From the IMG/VR virus record IMGVR_UViG_3300044729_000403, positions 1-24,438 of that record: a DNA stretch of 24,438 nt. One strand, 5' to 3'. Positions 15,413 through 21,061 of this stretch are shown here, one piece after another. The position numbers were made by a program, and so were the translations under genes. Within the stretch, counting starts at the first letter, position 1. Every line of letters starts with the position of its first letter. The notes beneath the pieces are model-generated. The model ran no database searches and was not told where the DNA came from. It was given only the letters and a program-made list of their open reading frames with translations. This DNA comes from a virus.

Positions 15413-17293
15413 TTAACACTCACCATAACTATGCCCCCATTTGGCCTCACACGCAACCGGTAAACCTGTTGCCCAGCTAGGTGCGATGGACATCTTCTCA
15501 GTGATGAAAGCCATAGCTTCCTCGCGCTCAACCTCTGGAACTACGATGACCGCCGCATCATGCACCGTCAAGGCAACCCTGTACCTCTCGTTGATCGCCA
15601 GCATCTGTTCACCCACGACAATCCTAGCCAACGCTTGGACTACGTTCTCAACAACCGCCCCGCCCCAGATACCGATCTCGCCCTTACGTGACTTGTACTT
15701 GTATTGGGACTTCTCCCCGGACGTATCAAACCGTAGCTTCGGGTAGCGAATCATTAGCCCATTCGGAAGCGATATGCCCTCTTGGGTAATCTGCAACACC
15801 TCATGGTGTCCTAGATAAAACGGGTCAAACTTCGCATCCCAGTTGGCAAGTTCCGTCAGCGCGTTGTCTGATTCCTTCCATAGCGAAATGATATTGTCGT
15901 TAACATCTCGATAAAGGTTAACTATGGCCTGACATTCGTCATCCGGCAGCGACACGCTGATCGGCTTCGATGTCGCCAACGTGTGCTGTAACTTTCTCCA
16001 GCCAGTGCCATATCCCAGACCGAGAACGCAAGTCTTGCCGACGAACCGCTCGGACTCATCCTTCTTGGTTATGGTGCGTCCGTAGACTTTGGAAGCAAAG
16101 ATCGAGTAGACGTCGTCACCGCTGGCGAATTGCTCCACCACATCGTCTTGTCCTGCCAACCAAGCCAGCACTCGTGCTTCAATCTGGGAAGAATCACAGT
16201 TAATGACCACGAAGCCGTCTGGTGGGAGGATTGCGTTCTTGAGGGTTTTCTTCTTCTTATCTCGGCTTGGTAAGTTCTGGAAGTTAACCTTGTCTGAACC
16301 ACTCCATCGCCCAGTGTGTGCGCCGTAATACTTAAGGGGGATGGGCAGTAGTCCTCGATTTCGCTTGCCGGTATCGATGAATCGTGTGATCCGAGACTCT
16401 TCCAGAGTTGATTTAGTTCCGAGTCTGACTGCGCACAATTGTTGAACGAGTGGATTTTCATGTTCCGAGAGTGCAATAAACCCCTCGTCGTTCTTTGCCA
16501 GAGCAAATGTCTCTTTGCCTGTAACCGGACTAATTTTTGTTGGCGGTATGACTGGAGGATCGAGTGCTTCAAGGAGTGCAGCAAATTGCTTATTACTAGC
16601 CAACTTCTTCCTAACAGCTTCTTCATCTTCACACTTTAACTCCTTCTTCAAGGTAGCCAGCAGCTCGGTCTTCTCCTGACGCAAGTCTTCTAACCGTTGT
16701 ACTAGCAACGCATCGTCTACCTGAAACACCGGGTCGATGAACATACGCAGCGTCATATCAATGAGTTTTATCTCATCGCCGGGAAACGCAGGCGCCATTA
16801 AGTGGAAAAGCTTGTACGTCAACTCCACGTCGTTCTTGCAGTACTCACCATATCGTACGAGTTCTGCGGCGCTAAAGTCTGCCCGACGCTTGCCCAAAGC
16901 ATTGTTTACCTCATCGCCCTTCGCACCAATCTCATAGCGTTCAGCCAACGCGCCGAGACTCCCACCTGCATCCACGCCGTGGAGCGCACGAGCCATGCAC
17001 AGTGTGTCGAGATAAAAAGCGGGGTGGATGCCGAACCGCCAACCAAGTATCGCCCCGTCGAAAAGGGTGTTGTGGCATAGAAGTGCAGCATCTGACCAGT
17101 CGGTCAGTCCCTCAAGGTGCTTCTTTATCTCTTCATGTGAGCCTGAAAACCAATACGACGGTGCGTCATCGATCTTGATGCCTACACCGATTTCTTCGAA
17201 CTGTTTGTCGCGTATGTATTCCTCAGTGGTCAGGTTCTTGAACCCAAACCCTGTGGCGTAGTACGTTTCCCAGTCAAGCGTGACTAGACTCAT
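15413..17293 (-). CDS. Family A DNA polymerase with 3'-5' exonuclease domain (626 aa)
   Basis: The proofreading domain is intact: Exo I D7-W-E9-T, Exo II N75 and D79 in CHNTLFDGAIL, and Exo III Y151-x3-D155 in YCKNDVELT. The polymerase domain shows motif A with D367 in NCDSSQIEAR, motif B with R416-x3-K420-x7-Y428-G, and motif C with H578-D579-A580 in TVHDAAVIVV. Most family A enzymes have HDE in motif C, so Ala replaces the usual Glu here. No 5'-3' nuclease domain is present, and the length of 626 aa is typical of compact phage enzymes. AAGGA precedes the ATG. This is the replicative polymerase of the phage, encoded immediately upstream of a Cas4-like nuclease. Confidence 0.95.
   Translation of the reverse strand: MSLVTLDWETYYATGFGFKNLTTEEYIRDKQFEEIGVGIKIDDAPSYWFSGSHEEIKKHLEGLTDWSDAALLCHNTLFDGAILGWRFGIHPAFYLDTLCMARALHGVDAGGSLGALAERYEIGAKGDEVNNALGKRRADFSAAELVRYGEYCKNDVELTYKLFHLMAPAFPGDEIKLIDMTLRMFIDPVFQVDDALLVQRLEDLRQEKTELLATLKKELKCEDEEAVRKKLASNKQFAALLEALDPPVIPPTKISPVTGKETFALAKNDEGFIALSEHENPLVQQLCAVRLGTKSTLEESRITRFIDTGKRNRGLLPIPLKYYGAHTGRWSGSDKVNFQNLPSRDKKKKTLKNAILPPDGFVVINCDSSQIEARVLAWLAGQDDVVEQFASGDDVYSIFASKVYGRTITKKDESERFVGKTCVLGLGYGTGWRKLQHTLATSKPISVSLPDDECQAIVNLYRDVNDNIISLWKESDNALTELANWDAKFDPFYLGHHEVLQITQEGISLPNGLMIRYPKLRFDTSGEKSQYKYKSRKGEIGIWGGAVVENVVQALARIVVGEQMLAINERYRVALTVHDAAVIVVPEVEREEAMAFITEKMSIAPSWATGLPVACEAKWGHSYGEC
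17132..17147. promoter_or_regulatory. TTCA-N8-TGAA palindrome, inside the DNA polymerase gene
   Basis: TTCATGTGAGCCTGAA has the CCTGAA half but no CG flank. It is the leftmost and weakest of the clustered exact copies and could be a chance match. Confidence 0.25.
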
Positions 17294-17317
17294 GCCAGTC
17301 CTTGATGTTCTGTCATT

Positions 17318-17500
17318 TTATTTCCCTTTCGTTTTGTTGACGCGCCCGTTGTTTTTAATGGTGTTGGGCGCTCCATGCCACTTCTTCTTCTTCGGCTTGT
17401 CATCGAACGCCTTTGATGTGTTGTTCTCATTACCCTTGGGCAAGTTAGATAGTAGCTCCAGCAGGTTGTTTGTGTCCTTAACTGATCGTAGAGATTTCAT
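17318..17500 (-). CDS. Unknown 60-aa basic protein
   Basis: The ATG at 17500 overlaps the TGA of the preceding gene in an ATGA arrangement, and GGAGAAG lies just upstream. Both support a real, translationally coupled gene. The product is Lys/Asn-rich, with a Leu-rich amphipathic segment near residues 11-20 (NNLLELLSNL) and a basic tail (KPKKKKWHG, VNKTKGK). That composition suggests nucleic-acid or protein binding. I recognise no family. It lies 24 nt before the DNA polymerase gene. Confidence 0.6.
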   Translation of the reverse strand: MKSLRSVKDTNNLLELLSNLPKGNENNTSKAFDDKPKKKKWHGAPNTIKNNGRVNKTKGK

Positions 17501-17976
17501 GTGTTCTTCTCCTTCAGCTTGGCTTCGATGGCATCAATAAAATTACGCGCATACTCTGGGACGCGCCCATACTGCCCATAATCAAGCATCTCCATAATCT
17601 CCTCATCCGTCAGCCCCTGCCATTCGCGCTTGTTGCGCCCACCATCGGGGATAGTGTTGCTTGCCGTACGCCAAACAGGTTGAGAGCGCCCGTGGCTTTT
17701 GACAGCTTTGCTCGGAAGTAAAACTCCGGTCTTGGTGATGAGATTTTTTTTGCTTAAAGAAAGGGCTACCGCCCCCCAAGAATTAGGAGATGGTGGTGAG
17801 CCGACGCCGCACTGAATAGCGTATTCTCGGGCGTCTTCAAATAAAGCATCGCCTGTAATATCAAAGTATTTGAGTACAAGAGTGGTTGCCCTCTCTTTCC
17901 ACTCTTCACCAGCATTTTCAAGCGCGAGTCTTGCGCCGTCATCGCGCAGAGCGCGTCCAAGTTCTATATTTTTCAT
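17497..17976 (-). CDS. Unknown protein with probable winged-helix fold (159 aa)
   Basis: Residues about 40-100 read FEDAREYAIQCGVGSPPSPNSWGAVALSLSKKNLIT followed by basic residues and PVWRTA. This resembles a small phage protein pattern in which a helical region and a Ser/Pro turn precede a basic wing. A DNA-binding winged helix is my structural guess. The C-terminal part (EWQGLTDEEIMEMLDYGQYGR) is acidic and helical. GGAGG precedes the ATG at 17976, 3 nt after the membrane protein gene. The position just upstream of the polymerase suggests a replication-associated role. No enzyme motif is visible. Confidence 0.7.
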   Translation of the reverse strand: MKNIELGRALRDDGARLALENAGEEWKERATTLVLKYFDITGDALFEDAREYAIQCGVGSPPSPNSWGAVALSLSKKNLITKTGVLLPSKAVKSHGRSQPVWRTASNTIPDGGRNKREWQGLTDEEIMEMLDYGQYGRVPEYARNFIDAIEAKLKEKNT

Positions 17977-17979
17977 TAA

Positions 17980-18192
17980 TCAAATCCTCCGTTGACAGTT
18001 AAACGCTTGAATATCTACACGAAACGCGCCAGCGAATTTGCAATCGCCAGCGATTCGCCCTTCGGTTTGAACTACTCCAATCCACATACCAAGAATAAAC
18101 AGAACAACAGCAACAAGAGACTTAGCCCATACTGCGTTGACCCACTCAAGTACACGCTTAAAGTTAATTGTGTGTGGAATTATCATGTTCAT
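17980..18192 (-). CDS. Small single-pass membrane protein with two conserved-looking Cys (70 aa)
   Basis: One hydrophobic segment spans about residues 23-41 (WAKSLVAVVLFILGMWIGV). The N-terminal side is basic (FKR, WAK). The C-terminal tail after it contains C51 and C66 in GDCKFAGAFR and DIQAFNC. If the tail is periplasmic these two could form a disulphide. The ATG overlaps the TGA of the preceding gene (ATGA), and AGAGGGG lies upstream. It is not a convincing holin, since it has one segment only and sits amid replication genes. The DC...FR.....F.C tail recalls other small phage membrane proteins, but the function is unknown. Confidence 0.65.
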   Translation of the reverse strand: MNMIIPHTINFKRVLEWVNAVWAKSLVAVVLFILGMWIGVVQTEGRIAGDCKFAGAFRVDIQAFNCQRRI

Positions 18193-18392
18193 ACGCCCCT
18201 CTTGCCTTTGATTAAATCAATCATCTCTACATACGCTTTCTTACTATGCTCATGCGTGCGGGCGTAAACCATCTCACGCGCCACGGCGTACACTTTATTT
18301 AACTCGCGCAGGAGCGCCGCCGCTTCGTTGTCCAACTCACTACGTGCGTTATCGTTCAAGTGATCTGCTAGTTTGTCTACTTTAGTATTCAT
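18189..18392 (-). CDS. Unknown 67-aa helical protein
   Basis: I chose the ATG at 18392 (MNTKVDKLADHLND). An upstream TTG at 18431 would lie deep inside the previous gene. The start overlaps the 3' end of the zinc-ribbon gene by 11 nt, and the stop overlaps the membrane protein gene by 4 nt. The protein is charged and helical (NEAAALLRELNKVYAVAREMV) and ends with a basic GKRGV. There is no recognised domain. The coupling to neighbours on both sides is the main evidence that it is real. Confidence 0.55.
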   Translation of the reverse strand: MNTKVDKLADHLNDNARSELDNEAAALLRELNKVYAVAREMVYARTHEHSKKAYVEMIDLIKGKRGV

Positions 18393-18675
18393 AATTATCT
18401 TCAATGTAGTAGCTGGAAACCCTGTCTTCAATCTTGCGTCTTACTTCAACCTTCTGCATCTTTAGTTTGACCGCAGCGGCTGGTGTGTATATGCCTCTCT
18501 CATCGGGAACTGGTCTCGGTTTAGGCGGTCTTCCTTTGGGGACACTCCCGAGTATCGTCTCCAAAGTAACGAATGTGTGGCTGCAATCTTTACATCTCCT
18601 GTGCCGTTTGATTTCTTTATCTAATTGAATTGTTGTGGACACGCTGCTGACAGCGTTGCAGTTAGGGCATTGCAT
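18382..18675 (-). CDS. NrdR-like zinc-ribbon protein without ATP-cone (97 aa)
   Basis: Starting at ATG 18675 the protein reads MQCPNCNAV..., then HRRCKDCSHTFVTLETI. It has zinc ligands C3, C6, C28 and C31. The CPxC, RRC..C and FVTLE pattern closely follows the N-terminal zinc ribbon of the ribonucleotide reductase repressor NrdR, but the ATP-cone domain is missing. A proline-rich basic segment (KGRPPKPRPVP) and a helical tail follow. It may be a phage DNA-binding regulator or transcription factor. The leader contains a perfect 11-bp hairpin (18698-18723), with GAGG about 9 nt before the ATG, so its translation may be controlled by RNA structure or by operator binding. Confidence 0.75.
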   Translation of the reverse strand: MQCPNCNAVSSVSTTIQLDKEIKRHRRCKDCSHTFVTLETILGSVPKGRPPKPRPVPDERGIYTPAAAVKLKMQKVEVRRKIEDRVSSYYIEDNYEY

Positions 18676-18697
18676 GGTGATACGCCTCGGGGAAAAT

Positions 18698-18723
18698 AAC
18701 GGTTCAGGTTGCCCTGAACCGTT
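18698..18723 (-). promoter_or_regulatory. Perfect 11-bp inverted repeat in a gene gap; best copy of the dispersed palindrome
   Basis: AACGGTTCAGG, a 4-nt spacer and CCTGAACCGTT form a flawless palindrome in the 54-nt gap between the DUF3310 gene (stop at 18730) and the zinc-ribbon ATG at 18675. In - strand RNA the loop is GCAA, a GNRA tetraloop, followed by AUUUUCCCC. That could act as a weak terminator or a leader hairpin. Its core TTCAGG...CCTGAA matches copies of the same motif elsewhere in 17.1-24.4 kb, so an operator role is also possible. Confidence 0.6.
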
Positions 18724-18729
18724 AAACAA

Positions 18730-19191
18730 TCAAATGTGTGCGGAAAGAATCTCACGCTCCAGATACCACTTTGCCTTCTGCAAGTCTTGCAGTCGGTTGC
18801 CCTTGTGGTCGGCTCGTGTAATGTACTTCACAGCGTTACCCAAGTTGTAGTTGAGCTTCTTGGCTTCTATGAAGTCGATGGTTTCAATACCACCTGTGGT
18901 GTAGTGCGGGGGTTGATTTACAAGATCAACATTGGATGCGCCGAACTCAAAGTCAGCCGACGAAGCCATGCGGATTTTCGGACGCAACGGTGAACCCGCA
19001 ATAGTTAGGTCAATTACCCTCTTGGCCTTGCGTCCACGATTGGCTGGCACGCAGTTGATGCCTTCTTTGCGCAGTATCCAGCGCATAGTGCCTACGGTTT
19101 TAGCCAACGCGCCGGTTGCCTTGACTACTGCTTTGGTTGACGCATTAGGATTCTGCATCAAGAATTTTCTTACGCTCATTCCGTTTTTCAT
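18730..19191 (-). CDS. DUF3310 protein with N-terminal HTH-like region (153 aa)
   Basis: The C-terminal 60 residues carry the DUF3310 signature: VNQPPHYTTGGIETIDFIEA, then LGNAVKYITRADHKGN and LQDLQKAKWYLEREI. This domain is common in phage small accessory proteins. The first 50 residues look like a helix-turn-helix (NASTKAVVKATGALAKTVGTM), followed by a basic patch (NRGRKAKR), so the protein probably binds nucleic acid. I chose ATG 19191 with GAGAGGG about 9 nt upstream; a GTG at 19197 is an alternative. The stop is followed by the perfect palindrome at 18698-18723. The biochemical function of DUF3310 is, to my knowledge, not established. Confidence 0.82.
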   Translation of the reverse strand: MKNGMSVRKFLMQNPNASTKAVVKATGALAKTVGTMRWILRKEGINCVPANRGRKAKRVIDLTIAGSPLRPKIRMASSADFEFGASNVDLVNQPPHYTTGGIETIDFIEAKKLNYNLGNAVKYITRADHKGNRLQDLQKAKWYLEREILSAHI

Positions 19192-19193
19192 GA

Positions 19194-19391
19194 TCACTTG
19201 CCCTCTCGGTTTTTGCTAAAAAGATAGTCATCGCGGTATTCGGTTGGCGGTTGCCATCCATGTTTACGCCAGACCTTCTGCACATCTGCACCAGCTACCC
19301 ACTTAAAGTTATCTAGTGGATTGATGTGGTAATCCTGTTCTACATCAGGGACTACCAGCTTCTCGCTGCCTACAACTTTGAACTTCATCAT
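19194..19391 (-). CDS. Unknown 65-aa phage protein (FKWVAG...GWQPPTEYR)
   Basis: The protein begins at ATGATG with GGAGTTG upstream, overlaps the end of the VRR-NUC gene by 47 nt in another frame, and ends just before the DUF3310 start. Its C-terminal half reads FKWVAGADVQKVWRKHGWQPPTEYRDDY with a basic tail. That compact aromatic pattern looks conserved and recalls small proteins in other tailed phages. No enzymatic motif is present. Despite the unusually long overlap, the good ribosome-binding site and ordered sequence argue that it is translated. Confidence 0.6.
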   Translation of the reverse strand: MMKFKVVGSEKLVVPDVEQDYHINPLDNFKWVAGADVQKVWRKHGWQPPTEYRDDYLFSKNREGK

Positions 19392-19665
19392 TGATCAACT
19401 CCTCTAGGTTATGGACATTCTCCTCATCAATGACCAACGCTATGCCGCCACTCTTGCGTATGTCATCCATGTTTTTTAACTGAAGGGCGGTTGGCTTGCC
19501 GCCCTTGGCCTTGTACTCCACTGCAACGAAACAGCCCTGATAGCAACCTATGTCATCAGGGACACCTGAACGCCCATAACCACCAGAGAACGCAGGGAAA
19601 TGATACATCCCCATCTTGGTCATTATGGCGCGTCCAATCTTCTTTACTTTCCCTTCAGGTGTCAC
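19345..19665 (-). CDS. VRR-NUC family nuclease (106 aa)
   Basis: The start codon is GTG at 19665. The family-typical beginning TPEGKVKKIGRA and AAGGG upstream support this over internal ATGs. The motifs are GVPDDIGC (D37), FVAVEYKAKGGKPT (E50, K52) and Q62 in LQLKNMDDI, which together form the VRR-NUC active site of the PD-(D/E)XK superfamily. Stand-alone phage VRR-NUC proteins are thought to act as Holliday-junction or flap nucleases. The gene follows the 134-aa unknown gene with adjoining stop and start (TAAGTG). Its length is typical of minimal phage members. A motif copy with one mismatch lies within it (19555-19570) and another spans its start (19654-19669). Confidence 0.88.
   Translation of the reverse strand: MTPEGKVKKIGRAIMTKMGMYHFPAFSGGYGRSGVPDDIGCYQGCFVAVEYKAKGGKPTALQLKNMDDIRKSGGIALVIDEENVHNLEELINDEVQSCRQREAGSP
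19555..19570. promoter_or_regulatory. Motif copy with one mismatch inside the VRR-NUC gene
   Basis: ATCAGGGACACCTGAA has the otherwise complete core TCAGG-GACA-CCTGA and is followed by CG. One outer base departs from the consensus. Confidence 0.3.
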
Positions 19666-19669
19666 TTAA
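19654..19669. promoter_or_regulatory. Motif copy with one mismatch at the VRR-NUC gene start
   Basis: TTCAGGTGTCACTTAA differs from TTCA-N8-TGAA at one base. It spans the stop of the 134-aa gene and the GTG start of the VRR-NUC gene, so a bound protein could influence that start. Confidence 0.25.
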
Positions 19670-20070
19670 TTACCCTTCAGTGAATCCAACTCTTCTTCTG
19701 ACATAACTACGATGTACATCGACTGTGATGCTCTCCAGCCAATCGTCTGGAGCCCACCTGCCTTCGGTGTAGCGTACAACTCCAAGTTAGTCAGGAGTAC
19801 GTTGGGTTTAACTAACGATTCAGGTGTGGCTGAAACAATAATCATCGCAAGTTTATGCTTGATAAATGCAGGCAAAGTGTCTGTATCAAACATTCTCGTA
19901 TGGTTATCTCCCACGTAAATCGTATGCTTCTCCTGCTCTATGCGTACAGGTACACGGTACAGTCCCTCCTCAAACTCATGCGAGATAGGCGATAGACTTC
20001 TGACTACATCATCATTAGAGAAAACATAGTCGTACACATCAATCGGTGTGTCTTCTGTATCTACATTCAT
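19666..20070 (-). CDS. Unknown 134-aa protein coupled to the AAA+/VWA block
   Basis: The ATG at 20070 overlaps the TGA of the 326-aa gene (ATGA), so the two are translationally coupled. The N-terminus is acidic (MNVDTEDTPIDVYDY). The middle is beta-rich (YRVPVRIEQEKHTIYVGDN, LAMIIVSATPE), and the C-terminus reads GWRASQSMYIVVMSEEEL. I recognise no family and no catalytic motif. It ends the five-gene block that starts with the DUF3150-like protein and may be a structural or adaptor subunit. One copy of the dispersed palindrome (19819-19834) lies inside the gene. Confidence 0.65.
   Translation of the reverse strand: MNVDTEDTPIDVYDYVFSNDDVVRSLSPISHEFEEGLYRVPVRIEQEKHTIYVGDNHTRMFDTDTLPAFIKHKLAMIIVSATPESLVKPNVLLTNLELYATPKAGGLQTIGWRASQSMYIVVMSEEELDSLKGN
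19819..19834. promoter_or_regulatory. TTCA-N8-TGAA palindrome, inside the 134-aa gene
   Basis: TTCAGGTGTGGCTGAA is preceded by AACGA, which is the mirror image of the TCGTT flank of other copies. The extended half-site AACGATTCAGG is therefore on the left here. Confidence 0.4.
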
Positions 20071-21047
20071 GCTGCAACCAGTAAAAGTTTAGGGTTAAGC
20101 AACGCTCTACGCTCCCAACGACTACCGCTTCTGAGACCGATGACGCGCAGCGCGGGGAATACAGTTTCAAAGTCATAGGGGAAGAACTGACTCTCACCTA
20201 CAAAAGTTTTATCCCTCGCCAATTCGTTCTGCTGTATTGCAACTTTTAGCATCGTCATTGTCGGTATCAACTCAGGTACATCAGTGACATCTGCTACACG
20301 CTTGAATGGTTCAGCGATTCCTATGGCTACACCACTTGTCGCTGTAGAATCATCACCGCCCCACTTCGGTATCAAATTCAATTTGCCGATGCAGAAAGAG
20401 TCTGTCTTGTCATACATGATCGCCCATAAAGGCGCACCAAATACTTCAGTCAACTCGCGCTTACGTTCAACTCTAGTTTTATCTGCCTCTCTGTATTTGT
20501 CAAGTGCAGATTGAACATTACTCATAGTATCTGCTGATATGGTAGACACGTGTTGATTGCCTAAAGCTATCTCAATTAACTGATGCACGATCTCCCCGCT
20601 CAATTGAGTATTCTTGCGCACCTCACCGTACGAATTTAAGAACCTATCGACACCGTACTCGATTGAGTCGGCAAATACACTCTGAATAAACTGTCGGGTA
20701 TCAGTCGGTATCAAATTCTCCTTCTCAACAGTCTTCATCACGAATGAAACTTTCTTACCAAAGAAAGTTAGCTTGTCCTCGTAGCTGCTGCCACGCTGTT
20801 TCGTACTCATGCAGTTACGAATCGCAAACGATTCCTTATCTTGCATAAAATATACTCTGCACACAGGTATGCCATCTTCGCGTGCCATGTACAACATATC
20901 GTACTCTGGCTGAACCGCTGCTTCTCTCTTAGCGATGACTGACAGCCCATACTTGTGCGCCAACTCCCGCACAAGCGGGAACGCTTTGTTTAGTACAACC
21001 TGCTCGTCAGTGATCTTCGCTGCGAATGGATGAACGAATGTTTTCAT
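20067..21047 (-). CDS. Unknown 326-aa protein downstream of the VWA protein
   Basis: The start at 21047 is supported by GAGAGGG about 7 nt upstream, and the gap to the VWA gene is 14 nt. The protein mixes alpha and beta segments: residues 20-90 contain VRELAHKYGLSVIAKREAAV, DGIPVCRVYFMQD and KESFAIRN, with a helical middle (about 110-210) and a C-terminal GLRSGSRWERRALLN. No recognised motif or membrane segment is visible. Its tight placement between the VWA protein and the 134-aa protein suggests it works with the MoxR-like ATPase, as a substrate, adaptor or regulator. The function is unknown. Confidence 0.7.
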   Translation of the reverse strand: MKTFVHPFAAKITDEQVVLNKAFPLVRELAHKYGLSVIAKREAAVQPEYDMLYMAREDGIPVCRVYFMQDKESFAIRNCMSTKQRGSSYEDKLTFFGKKVSFVMKTVEKENLIPTDTRQFIQSVFADSIEYGVDRFLNSYGEVRKNTQLSGEIVHQLIEIALGNQHVSTISADTMSNVQSALDKYREADKTRVERKRELTEVFGAPLWAIMYDKTDSFCIGKLNLIPKWGGDDSTATSGVAIGIAEPFKRVADVTDVPELIPTMTMLKVAIQQNELARDKTFVGESQFFPYDFETVFPALRVIGLRSGSRWERRALLNPKLLLVAA

Positions 21048-21061
21048 GATGCCCTCTCGGA

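Noticed and set aside
17235-17246. GGTTCTTGAACC palindrome inside the DNA polymerase gene
   Set aside because: Its spacing and half-site order differ from the dispersed motif, and a single 12-nt palindrome in coding sequence is unremarkable.
17992-18267. Open + strand frame of 91 codons opposite the small membrane protein
   Set aside because: The - strand genes here have ATGA coupling and Shine-Dalgarno sequences; the + strand frame has neither.
18393-18431. Upstream TTG start for the 67-aa gene
   Set aside because: It would lie deep within the zinc-ribbon gene and has no ribosome-binding site; the ATG at 18392 is adequate.
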